NCBI GenBank assembly: GCA_035528235.1
Contig: DATKZB010000139.1
Span: 1 to 30,994 of the forward strand
Direction: 5' to 3'
DNA length: 30,994 nucleotides
DNA from: DATKZB01 sp035528235
GTDB taxonomy: Bacteria; Planctomycetota; Phycisphaerae; FEN-1346
The translations under genes and the position numbers were made by a program. Shown piece by piece: positions 23,510 to 30,886 of this stretch. Each line of letters starts with the position of its first letter. Within the stretch, counting starts at the first letter, position 1. The notes under the pieces are model-generated. The model was not told the origin of the DNA and searched no databases. It worked only from the letters and a program-made list of their open reading frames with translations.

Positions 23510-24904
23510 ATGCCCGTCATCGACTGGAACGTGTATCAGCAGAGGCTCGACGCGGCCGACACGCTGGCCTGCCGCGGACGCGTGGTCCGCGTGACCGGCC
23601 TGACGGTCGAATCGCAGGGCCCGCCGGTGGGCATCGGCGAACTCTGCGAGATCCGGATGTCCGACGGCCGGCGGGTCCTGGCGGAGGTCGTCGGGTTCCA
23701 CCACGAGCACCGGGTGCTCCTGCCGCTGGACCACATCGAAGGCATCTCGCCCGACGACCAGGTCATCGCCCGGCAGGTGCCGCCGACCATCCGCCTCGGC
23801 CCGTCGATCCTGGGGCGGGTGCTCGACGGCTTGGGCCGGCCGATCGACGGCCGGGGGCCGCTCCTGGGCCCCGACACCGTGTCGCTGGGCAACCACAGTC
23901 CGCCGCCCCTGAGCCGCAGGCCCATCACGGAGCCGCTCGTGTTCGGCATCCGCGCGTTCGACGGGCTGCTGACGTGCGGCAAAGGGCAGCGGTTGGGGAT
24001 TTTCGCCGGCACGGGCCTGGGCAAGAGCACCCTGCTGGGCGAGATCGCCCGGGTCAGCGAGGCCGACGTCAACGTCCTGGCGCTGGTGGGGGAGCGCGGA
24101 CGCGAGGTCCGGCACTTCCTGGACGATGCCCTCGGGCCGGCGGGCCTCGAGCGGAGCGTGGTCGTCGTAGCCACCAGCGACACCGCCGCCATTCAGCGCG
24201 TCAAGGCGGCGCTGGTGGCCGTGAGCATCGCCGAGTACTTCCGCGACCAGGGCAAGAACGTCCTCTTCATGATGGACTCCGTGACCCGGCTGGCCCAGGC
24301 CCAGCGCGAGATCGGCCTCTCGGCCGGCGAGCCGCCCACGACCAAGGGCTATTGCCCGAGCGTCTTCAGCCTGCTGCCGAAACTGACCGAACGCATGGGC
24401 TCCGCCAGCCGCGGCAGCATCACGGGCATCCTGACGATCCTTGTCGAGGGCGACGACCTGAACGACCCCATCGCCGACTGCGTCCGGTCGCTCCTGGACG
24501 GGCACGTCGTGCTGTCGCGCAAACTGGCCGAACTGGGGCACTACCCGGCCGTCGACATCCTCCAGAGCATCAGCCGGCTCATGGACCACGTCGTGACCAA
24601 GGAGCACCGGCTGGCGGCCCAGAAGTTGCGGGCCATCTACGCGACGTACCAGGGGGCCGAGGACCTGGTCAACATCGGGGCGTTCTCGCCCGGCAGCAAC
24701 CCGCGGATCGACACGGCCCTGTCGCTCATCGACCGGGTCAACGAGTTCCTGACCCAGCCGCTGGGGGTGCGGTCGCCGCTGGCCGAGACCGTGAAGCGGC
24801 TGCGTTCCATCACCGAGGCGTGGCGGTTCCTGATGCCGACCGACGAGGCCGACGAGGCCGTCGCCGGGGCCCACGCCACCCTGGCCGTCGGACACAAGCC
24901 ATGA
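23510..24904 (+). CDS. fliI: FliI flagellar export ATPase
   Basis: Cytoplasmic hexameric ATPase of the flagellar type III export apparatus, 464 residues, close to the usual length of about 440-460. Walker A is AGTGLGKST (166-174), the catalytic glutamate lies in GERGREV (194-200), and Walker B is VLFMMDSVTR (251-260). The family-specific stretch LAQAQREIGLSAGEPPTTKG followed by YCPSVFSLLPKLTERMG is present. GGAG lies 5 nt before the ATG. It is flanked by its regulator fliH and by fliJ. Confidence 0.97.
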   Translation: MPVIDWNVYQQRLDAADTLACRGRVVRVTGLTVESQGPPVGIGELCEIRMSDGRRVLAEVVGFHHEHRVLLPLDHIEGISPDDQVIARQVPPTIRLGPSILGRVLDGLGRPIDGRGPLLGPDTVSLGNHSPPPLSRRPITEPLVFGIRAFDGLLTCGKGQRLGIFAGTGLGKSTLLGEIARVSEADVNVLALVGERGREVRHFLDDALGPAGLERSVVVVATSDTAAIQRVKAALVAVSIAEYFRDQGKNVLFMMDSVTRLAQAQREIGLSAGEPPTTKGYCPSVFSLLPKLTERMGSASRGSITGILTILVEGDDLNDPIADCVRSLLDGHVVLSRKLAELGHYPAVDILQSISRLMDHVVTKEHRLAAQKLRAIYATYQGAEDLVNIGAFSPGSNPRIDTALSLIDRVNEFLTQPLGVRSPLAETVKRLRSITEAWRFLMPTDEADEAVAGAHATLAVGHKP

Positions 24905-25368
24905 AACGGTTTACGTGGAAACTTCAGCGGGTGCTGGACATCACCGGCCAGCGGGAGCGGGCCCTGCGGAGCGCACTGTTCGCACTGGCCCAGGCGGTCG
25001 TCCGCGTCCGCGGGGCCATCGTCGAACGCCGGACGGTCCTGCGGATCCTGCTGGAGGAACTCGGACGCCGGCGCGTCGGCGACCGGCTGGCCGACCAGGC
25101 CGTCTTCATGGAGTATTCGGTCATGGAGGAACGCGACATCCGGCGCCTCCAGGACCGCCTCAAACAGTTGGAGGCCGAACGGTCGCAAAAACGCGAAGAG
25201 TTCATGCAGACCCGGTCGATGCGCGAGACGCTGGAGCGGAGGCGCGAACAGGCGCGGGGGGAGTACCTTCGGCAGGCCGCGAAACGCGAACAGGCCGAAT
25301 TCGACGAGGGTACTCATGTCGCCTACGCCCGGGAGACTGCACGACGGCGAGTCGCCGTCCTTGATTAG
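24901..25368 (+). CDS. fliJ: FliJ export component (coiled coil)
   Basis: A 155-residue all-helical protein beginning MKRFTWKLQRVLDITGQRER, a typical FliJ start (F.f.LqrvLd.r...e). It forms a long antiparallel coiled coil that sits in the FliI ring and couples ATPase to the export gate. The ATG overlaps the fliI stop as ATGA. The sequence is weakly conserved in this family, so the call relies on start motif, helix content, length and position. Confidence 0.88.
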   Translation: MKRFTWKLQRVLDITGQRERALRSALFALAQAVVRVRGAIVERRTVLRILLEELGRRRVGDRLADQAVFMEYSVMEERDIRRLQDRLKQLEAERSQKREEFMQTRSMRETLERRREQARGEYLRQAAKREQAEFDEGTHVAYARETARRRVAVLD

Positions 25369-25377
25369 GAGGCCCGT

Positions 25378-26025
25378 ATGCGGAGCGGAAAACTCAAGAT
25401 CGTGGTCCTGGCCGTCCTGGGGGGTATCGCCTTCGCGGGGGCATTCCTCGTGAGCCGCCACTTCGGGACCGCGCCGGCCCAGGCGTCGGCCCAGGTGCCG
25501 CCGCCGAGCGGCGCGGCCGCACCGGTCCCGGTGTCTCCGCTTTTCGACGCGGCCACGCTGACGGAGCAACGGGCCCTGCAATCGCTGATCCGCGACGTCC
25601 GCGCCAAACTGCGCGGCTGCGAGAAGCGCGAGACGGCCATCGGCGAGGAGGAACGGCGGCTGACGATCGCCCGCCAGGACATCGAGAAACAGGCCCAGGA
25701 ACTGGAGAAACTGCGTGTCGAACTCGCCACGAACACCAGCCAGTTGAAGCAGGCCCACGACGAATTGCAGCGGAGCCGCGTCGCCATCCGGCAGGAAGAG
25801 CAAACCAACCTGAAACGCGCCGCCGCCATCTACGACAAGATGGCCTCCGACGCCGCTGGCCGCATCTTCGAGAGCATGTGCAAGGACAACCGCGAGGCCG
25901 ACGCCGTCAAGATCCTCCATTACATGACGGAGCGGGCGGTGGCCAAGGTCCTGGCGGCGGTGACCGACGAGGCCCTGGCCGCCCAACTCAGCGCACAGAT
26001 GAAACGCATCCACGTCGAGGAATAA
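25378..26025 (+). CDS. motE: MotE/YlxF-like protein with MgtE-N-type C-terminus
   Basis: A 215-residue membrane-anchored protein. It has one helix at about 7-26 (KIVVLAVLGGIAFAGAFLVS), a Pro/Ala linker, a long coiled coil (about 62-150) and a C-terminal domain: YDKMASDAAGRIFESM, then DAVKILHYMTERAVAKVLAA, the MgtE N-terminal-like fold seen in MotE and Bacillus YlxF. In rhizobia MotE is a periplasmic chaperone for the stator-associated MotC. The position after fliJ and before motA, as in several other phyla, supports a motility role. AGGAGG lies 5 nt before the ATG. Confidence 0.75.
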   Translation: MRSGKLKIVVLAVLGGIAFAGAFLVSRHFGTAPAQASAQVPPPSGAAAPVPVSPLFDAATLTEQRALQSLIRDVRAKLRGCEKRETAIGEEERRLTIARQDIEKQAQELEKLRVELATNTSQLKQAHDELQRSRVAIRQEEQTNLKRAAAIYDKMASDAAGRIFESMCKDNREADAVKILHYMTERAVAKVLAAVTDEALAAQLSAQMKRIHVEE

Positions 26026-26028
26026 GAT

Positions 26029-26799
26029 ATGGATATTGCAACGATTATTGGTCTGATGGCGGGCGGCACCTGCGTCGTGCTCGCTATTGTGTCCGGCGGT
26101 GGCGCGGGGGTCTTCTTCAACATCCCCTCGATCATGATCACGGTCGGCGGCATGCTGTCCGCCACCCTCATCCACTTCTCGCTCGGACAGGTGCTGCGCA
26201 TCTTCTCGATCGCCAAGAAGGCCCTGTTCGACCAGTTGCCGACCGAGCAGGAACTCATTCAGCAGCTGGTCAACTACGCCGCCATCAACCGTCGCGACGG
26301 GGCCTTGGCCCTCGAACAGCAACTCCAGCACGTCCGCGACCCCTTCCTCATCAAGGGCATGCAGATGGTCATCGACGGCCAGAACGAGGAGGTTGTCGAG
26401 AAGCAACTCGTCCTGGAAGTCCAGTACCTCCAGGAACGCCACCAGAACGGCAAGAAGGTCCTGGAGTTCATGGGGGCCAGCGCCCCGGCCTTCGGCATGA
26501 TCGGCACCCTCATCGGCCTGGTCCAGATGCTCCGGAACCTCGAAGACCCCAGCGGTATCGGCATCGGCATGGCCACCGCCCTCATCACCACCTTCTACGG
26601 GGCCCTGCTGGCCAACCTGGTCTTCCTGCCGCTGGCCGGCAAACTGGGCCTGCGGTCCAAGGGCGAGTTGCTCCAGAAAGAAATGCTCATCGAAGGCCTG
26701 CTGGCCGTCCTGCGAGGCGAAGGCCCCACCGTCGTCCGCGAACGCATGCAGGCCTTCGTCTCGGCCAAGCAACGCGAGCAACTTAAGCCGGAGATCTAA
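26029..26799 (+). CDS. motA: MotA/PomA-type stator subunit
   Basis: Inner-membrane stator subunit of 256 residues with four membrane helices (about 5-21, 32-50, 147-168, 179-203). Landmarks are PSIMITVGGMLSATLIHF, the cytoplasmic charged motif NRRDGALALEQQL (including Arg89 and Glu96, comparable to the FliG-contacting residues of E. coli MotA), GASAPAFGMIGTLIGLVQML and the TM4 stretch TALITTFYGALLANLVFLPL. The sequence is PomA/Bacillus-like. Whether it conducts protons or sodium cannot be decided here. It is followed by two motB genes. Confidence 0.96.
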   Translation: MDIATIIGLMAGGTCVVLAIVSGGGAGVFFNIPSIMITVGGMLSATLIHFSLGQVLRIFSIAKKALFDQLPTEQELIQQLVNYAAINRRDGALALEQQLQHVRDPFLIKGMQMVIDGQNEEVVEKQLVLEVQYLQERHQNGKKVLEFMGASAPAFGMIGTLIGLVQMLRNLEDPSGIGIGMATALITTFYGALLANLVFLPLAGKLGLRSKGELLQKEMLIEGLLAVLRGEGPTVVRERMQAFVSAKQREQLKPEI

Positions 26800-26800
26800 C

Positions 26801-27481
26801 GTGCCGCGACGACGGTCAGAATCCGACGGCCCGACGGGCAACGAGTGGATGATCACCTTCAGCGACTGCATGACGCTCCTGCTGACGTTCTTCGTCATGC
26901 TCCTGTCGTTCTCGTCGTTCGACCCCCGGGTGATGGCGCGGGTCAGCGGCCAGATTGACGAGCCGTCGAGGCCGTCGGTCCAGACCCGTCGCCGCCTGGC
27001 CACGGACTCGCCCGTCAAGCCGATCGATGCGCCCGTGGATCGGACCGAACAGGGCTCCCGGATCCGCGCCTCGGACCGGATCGAACCCACCGAGCATCCG
27101 CCCGAGTCGCCGCCCCCCCGCAACGACGATGCCTACAGCGACTGCCGCGTCCTCGCCGTCCCCAGCGACGTGCTCTTCTGGGGCCAGGGCGCGCAGGTCA
27201 AGCCCGAGGGCCAAGCCATCCTGGGCGAACTGGCCGCGTACCTGCGGATGGTCCCCAGCCACGTCGTCATCAGCGAGGTGGTTCCCGGCGCGCCGTCGGC
27301 GCCCGCCGCCGACAGCCCGTCGCTGCGCCGGGCGTTGGCGGTTCTGAGGCACCTGGCCGAGGCGGAACAGATTCAGCTGCGGCGCCTGGGCATCTCGGCG
27401 TCGGCCAACCGGCCGGGCCCGTCGCCCGACGTCGAACCGACCGTCCGCATCGCCATCCTGAACCCGAAGGTGTGCCCGTGA
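26801..27481 (+). CDS. motB: MotB stator subunit, first copy
   Basis: A 226-residue MotB-type protein. The single membrane helix contains the plug and ion-channel signature NEWMITFSDCMTLLLTFFVM with Asp22 at the ion-carrying position. A charged, Pro-rich linker follows (50-107). The C-terminal OmpA-like part is short and diverged: VLFWGQGAQVKPEGQAILGE, and DSPSLRRALAVLRHL as the remnant of the peptidoglycan-binding helix. GTG start with GGAG 7 nt upstream. A second motB-like gene follows with overlapping start and stop. Confidence 0.88.
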   Translation: MPRRRSESDGPTGNEWMITFSDCMTLLLTFFVMLLSFSSFDPRVMARVSGQIDEPSRPSVQTRRRLATDSPVKPIDAPVDRTEQGSRIRASDRIEPTEHPPESPPPRNDDAYSDCRVLAVPSDVLFWGQGAQVKPEGQAILGELAAYLRMVPSHVVISEVVPGAPSAPAADSPSLRRALAVLRHLAEAEQIQLRRLGISASANRPGPSPDVEPTVRIAILNPKVCP

Positions 27482-28251
27482 TCTTCGATCGACGCAGAAA
27501 AAGTGCCGAATCCGGGGCCGGCGTGCCCGGCTGGATCGTGTCGTTCACCGACATGGTCACCCTGCTGCTCTCCTTCTTCATCATGCTTCAGAGCCTGGCC
27601 ATCAAACAGGACGCCGAGATCTTCTACCAGGGCCAGGGCGGTTTCCGGCGGGCCATCGCCGGGTTCGGAATTCCCGACTGGCTTCTCGGCCAACGCGAGC
27701 AGACCGACCTGGGGAACGTCCGCGTGGAGCACCCGACCGACGAGGACCCGGACGCCGTCACCCGGCACCGTCCCATCGACCCGGAGGACGACAAGATCCG
27801 CCAGGTGTTCGACGACCTCCGCCGCCTGGCCGAGACTCACGTGACCGACTACAGCGGCCAGCCGCTGCGGCTGCTGGTCACGCCCATCCGGTTCGGGCCG
27901 GCCGACGCCACGGTCGACGAGTCGGCCAGGGCGTTCCTTACGGCGCTCGTCGCGGGCCTGGGGCAGAAGGCCGGGTCGCGGGCCCCGAGCCTCCAGGTCA
28001 TCGCCCTGGCTCCCGACGTGACCGACCCCGACACCCAGTGGACGCTCTCGGCCGCGCGCGCCAAGGCCGTCGAAACGGTCCTCGTCGACGCGCTCGACGC
28101 CGAGATGCCTGGCAGCGGCGCCCAGGTCGAATCGTGGGGGGCGGGCGGCAGCGGACGCTGGGGGGTCGCCCCCGGCGAGGTGCCCCATCCAACCTACGTC
28201 GTAATCGGGCTGCTGGAAGCGCCGCCAAGGAAAGAGGCGAACCATGGCTGA
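27478..28251 (+). CDS. MotB stator subunit, second copy
   Basis: A 257-residue MotB-type protein distinct from its neighbour. The membrane helix GWIVSFTDMVTLLLSFFIML has Asp25 at the channel position. The C-terminal OmpA-like domain keeps the peptidoglycan motif DTQWTLSAARAKAVETVL. The start is most likely the GTG at 27478 (overlapping the first motB stop, with AAGG 7 nt upstream); another GTG lies at 27472. Both MotB proteins have a complete channel signature, so neither is obviously a pseudogene. Two MotB subunits pair with five MotA in known stators, so mixed MotB dimers or two stator types are possible. Confidence 0.88.
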   Translation: MIFDRRRKSAESGAGVPGWIVSFTDMVTLLLSFFIMLQSLAIKQDAEIFYQGQGGFRRAIAGFGIPDWLLGQREQTDLGNVRVEHPTDEDPDAVTRHRPIDPEDDKIRQVFDDLRRLAETHVTDYSGQPLRLLVTPIRFGPADATVDESARAFLTALVAGLGQKAGSRAPSLQVIALAPDVTDPDTQWTLSAARAKAVETVLVDALDAEMPGSGAQVESWGAGGSGRWGVAPGEVPHPTYVVIGLLEAPPRKEANHG

Positions 28252-28795
28252 ACCAACCGACCCACCCGAAACCCCGCCGCCGGCCGACGAGGCCGGAGAC
28301 CTCGCCCTCCACACCGGCAGGCGATGGCAATTCCTCGTCCTCTGCGCGGGCGTGCTCGCCATCGCCGCCGGCGCGGGGTACGGCGCCGGCATCCTCGGAG
28401 GGTTCGGCGAACCCGAGCCCCCGCCGGCCCCCGCGCAGGCCGTCGCCGAGGCCGGCGACCCGATCGTCGCCAAGCCGTACCGGTATCTCGACCTGGAGCC
28501 GGTCACCGTTAACCTCGACGAGCCGCGCCTCGCCCGGTACATCTGCGTCAGCGTGACGTTCGAAATCAGCGACGCCGACTTCAGGGAGGCCAAGGAACTG
28601 ATCGACACCCGGCTGCCGGTTCTGGCGAACTGGCTCACCGTGTACTTTGCCAACTGCACGCTCGACGACATCCGCGGCGCGTCGAACCTGAACCGGATCC
28701 AGCGGGAGATCCTCGACGCCTTCAACGCCGAACTGTGGCCCGACCAGAAACCCAAGATCAACGGAATCTTCTTCAAGAAACTGACGGTGTCATGA
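28244..28795 (+). CDS. fliL: FliL stator-associated protein
   Basis: A 183-residue single-pass inner-membrane protein: short acidic Pro-rich cytoplasmic tail, helix at about 30-51, and a periplasmic FliL domain with YLDLEPVTVNLDEPRLARYI, CVSVTFEISDADFREAKELI and the ending GIFFKKLTVS. FliL forms rings around the stator and raises torque. The start overlaps the second motB by 8 nt, and the stop overlaps fliM as ATGA. The order motB-fliL-fliM-fliN is common. Confidence 0.92.
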   Translation: MAEPTDPPETPPPADEAGDLALHTGRRWQFLVLCAGVLAIAAGAGYGAGILGGFGEPEPPPAPAQAVAEAGDPIVAKPYRYLDLEPVTVNLDEPRLARYICVSVTFEISDADFREAKELIDTRLPVLANWLTVYFANCTLDDIRGASNLNRIQREILDAFNAELWPDQKPKINGIFFKKLTVS

Positions 28796-29757
28796 CCGCG
28801 AACGGCCGAGAGCAGGACCTCGTGATTCTGGAGCGTCTCCGGGCCCAGGCCCGCCGCCGCGGCCGCGGCGCCCCCGCCGCCGTCGAGGCCGAGGACTACG
28901 ACTGGGGCCGGCCGCACCAATTCGCGCCGGCCGAGCGCCGGCGCCTGGAGACCTTCGCCCAGGCCGCCGCCGAGCGCGTCGCCCGCGCCGTCGAGGAACT
29001 CGTTCGGGTCGACATGCCCCTGACGGCCGCCGCGCCCGCCGAATGCTATGCCGCCGCCACACGGACCGACGACGCCAAGGCCTTCCACGTGCCGCTTCGC
29101 GACGCCGAGGGAAACCCGGCCGGCCTGTTGCGGCTGCCGGTGGCGATGGGCCTTCGGTGCGTGGCGAAACTCCTGGGCACCGACGGCCCGGCCGACCGCC
29201 AACCGGCCGACCTGTCGGCGCTGGAAACCGCGCTCCTGCTGGACCTGGCCGCCGTCATGACGGGGGCCCTGTCGGCCGCCAGCGTCCGGGCCGGCGGGCC
29301 GGCGTTCCAGCACGTCGAACAGGTCCTGCCCCCCGACCAGGCGCTGCCCGGGCCGCCCGACCTGCCCCTGGCAACCATCACGCTGCAGGCCGAAGGCGAC
29401 GCCGACGCGGGCCAGGTCGTCTTCTCCATCCGAAGCGAACTGCTGAGACCCCTGGTCGGGCCGACCGGGCCCAAGCAGGCCGCCATCAGCCCCGACCAGA
29501 CCCGCGAGCACCTGGGCCAGCACCTCCGCCGCGCCACCATCACCGTCACGGCCTCGCTGGGCACGGGCCAGGTCTCGGTGCGCGACCTGATGACGCTGGA
29601 ACCCGGAGACGTCCTGGTCCTGGAGACTCAATCGGACGAGCCCATCGCGGTCGCCGTCGAAGGCCAGACGGTCTGGCGCGGCCGGCCGGCCATCTTCGAA
29701 GGCCGGTACGCCGTCCAGGTCGACGAGGCCCGGCGGCATCCGCGGCTCAAGGTGTGA
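28792..29757 (+). CDS. fliM: FliM motor switch protein, N-terminal CheY site not recognisable
   Basis: C-ring switch protein of 321 residues. The conserved FliM middle-domain entry reads YDWGRPHQFAPAERRRLETF, equivalent to the usual YDF.RP..f...q...L. It is followed by a CheC-like middle domain (to about 225; LSALETALLLDLAAVMTGAL) and a C-terminal SpoA domain (about 247-315; ATITVTASLGTGQVSVRDLM, ending RPAIFEGRYAVQV). The first 35 residues are Arg/Ala-rich and lack a clear LSQ-EIDALL CheY-P binding motif. Chemotactic control may therefore act through FliN or another route. Confidence 0.9.
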   Translation: MTANGREQDLVILERLRAQARRRGRGAPAAVEAEDYDWGRPHQFAPAERRRLETFAQAAAERVARAVEELVRVDMPLTAAAPAECYAAATRTDDAKAFHVPLRDAEGNPAGLLRLPVAMGLRCVAKLLGTDGPADRQPADLSALETALLLDLAAVMTGALSAASVRAGGPAFQHVEQVLPPDQALPGPPDLPLATITLQAEGDADAGQVVFSIRSELLRPLVGPTGPKQAAISPDQTREHLGQHLRRATITVTASLGTGQVSVRDLMTLEPGDVLVLETQSDEPIAVAVEGQTVWRGRPAIFEGRYAVQVDEARRHPRLKV

Positions 29758-29759
29758 CC

Positions 29760-29775
29760 CGGCCCCCCTGGGCCG
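29760..29775 (+). other. Short GC hairpin between fliM and fliN
   Basis: Perfect inverted repeat CGGCCC-CCCT-GGGCCG directly after the fliM stop, without a T tract. It resembles the flgK-flgL hairpin in size and position. A role in mRNA stability or stoichiometry is possible but unproven. Confidence 0.4.
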
Positions 29776-29797
29776 CAGCCATGAAAGGAAACGCACG

Positions 29798-30211
29798 ATG
29801 ACGCAGGCGCCTCCCACCGACGCTAAACCCGAAACGGCCCAGGCCGACACGCCCCAGGCCGACACGCCCCAGGCCGACCAAGCCGAGGTCGAGGTGGCCG
29901 ACGCCGAACTGAACGAGGCCGTCCCGTCCGGCGCGCCGGCGTCCGGCGGGCAGATCGATGTCCTCCTGGACACCAAGGTCCAGATTTCCGCCACGCTCGG
30001 GACGGTCCGGATGCCCGTGCGTCAACTGCTGGAGTCCGGGCCGGGGGCCGTCATCCAACTCGACCGGACGGCCGGCGAACCCGTGGACCTGTACCTGAAC
30101 GACATCCGGTTCGCCACCGGTCACCTGGTTTGCGTCGGCGAGCAACTGGGCGTGCGGATCAAGGAGATCCTGCGGGCCGCCGGCGACGAGGCTATCCAGG
30201 CCAAGGGCTGA
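29798..30211 (+). CDS. fliN: FliN motor switch protein
   Basis: C-ring protein of 137 residues. The SpoA domain spans about 53-127: DVLLDTKVQISATLGTVRMP, LLESGPGAVIQLDRTAGEPV and DLYLNDIRFATGHLVCVGEQ followed by LGVRI, which is textbook FliN. The N-terminal 50 residues are acidic and disordered with a short repeat (QADTP twice and QAD, 15-27). GGAAACG precedes the ATG. fliM is directly upstream. A separate sigma-54 promoter follows, so fliN ends this transcription segment unless there is read-through. Confidence 0.95.
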   Translation: MTQAPPTDAKPETAQADTPQADTPQADQAEVEVADAELNEAVPSGAPASGGQIDVLLDTKVQISATLGTVRMPVRQLLESGPGAVIQLDRTAGEPVDLYLNDIRFATGHLVCVGEQLGVRIKEILRAAGDEAIQAKG

Positions 30212-30222
30212 TCGGCACCTGC

Positions 30223-30255
30223 CGTCAACTTTTCGGGCGCGGCGTCTGATTTTCG
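30223..30255. promoter_or_regulatory. Paired 20-bp-spaced enhancer sites for promoter 3
   Basis: CGTCAACTTTTCG at 30223 and CGTCTGATTTTCG at 30243 start exactly 20 bp apart and match at 10 of 13 positions. Read on the other strand they are CGAAAA-N3-GACG, the motif also paired at 14469-14501. The pair is centred about 99 bp upstream of the predicted RNA start at 30338. Confidence 0.6.
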
Positions 30256-30311
30256 CCTGCCCGACCCCCTCCCAGAACAGCCCTGGCGCCCACGCCAAGG
30301 CCGTTTCCGAT

Positions 30312-30327
30312 TGGCACACCATATGCT
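30312..30327 (+). promoter_or_regulatory. Sigma-54 (-24/-12) promoter of fliO-fliP
   Basis: TGGCACACCATATGCT carries a perfect TGGCAC -24 box and ATGC at -12, with GG and GC in correct phase. RNA would start near 30338, 36 nt before the fliO ATG. The rest of the 30212-30373 gap holds the enhancer pair and no gene. Confidence 0.82.
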
Positions 30328-30373
30328 TGGGTTATTCCCAAGGCACCCAATCCCTACCGGTCGAGGTGGGCGC

Positions 30374-30886
30374 ATGGTACGACGCGAGGTCATGGCGGCA
30401 GTGGCGGGCATCGGCCTGATAGTGGTCGCTCAAGCGGCCTGCCTGGCCGCCCAGGGCCCTGGTCTCGGTCGGCCGGCGGCGGAGCAGCCGACCAACGACC
30501 CCGGCCGCAAGCCCACCATCGGCCGCCAGGACGGTGACTTCGGCAAGGTCGTCGCCCAGTCGGTGGCGGCCGTGGTCGTCATCCTGGCACTGGGCGTGGT
30601 CGCCCTGGTGGTCGTCAAGCGGTTCCTGCCGCGCTTCGGCGTGACCCAGGGCCGCCGCATCCACGTCGTCGAGACCGTGTACCTCGGGCCGCGACGGTCG
30701 CTGCACCTGGTGCGGATCGGCGAACGGGCGCTGCTGATCGGCGGCACGAACGATGGGCTGAGCCTCGTGAGCGACCTGACGGGGTTCGTCTCGCTCGACG
30801 AGACGGGCGGCAAGACCGAGACCGGCAAACGGCCCAAGTTCACGATTCCGGGCCTGAAGCGCGACGCCGACGAGGAGGGCGCATGA
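30374..30886 (+). CDS. fliO: FliO export-gate assembly protein
   Basis: Inner-membrane protein that helps assemble FliP in the export gate, 170 residues. An N-terminal hydrophobic signal-like segment (about 7-26) is followed by a membrane helix at about 59-82 (VVAQSVAAVVVILALGVVAL) and the FliO cytoplasmic motif IHVVETVYLGPRRSLHLVRI followed by GERALLIG. The start at 30374 follows GAGGTGGG. Earlier in-frame starts lie inside the promoter. The stop overlaps fliP as ATGA. Confidence 0.9.
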   Translation: MVRREVMAAVAGIGLIVVAQAACLAAQGPGLGRPAAEQPTNDPGRKPTIGRQDGDFGKVVAQSVAAVVVILALGVVALVVVKRFLPRFGVTQGRRIHVVETVYLGPRRSLHLVRIGERALLIGGTNDGLSLVSDLTGFVSLDETGGKTETGKRPKFTIPGLKRDADEEGA

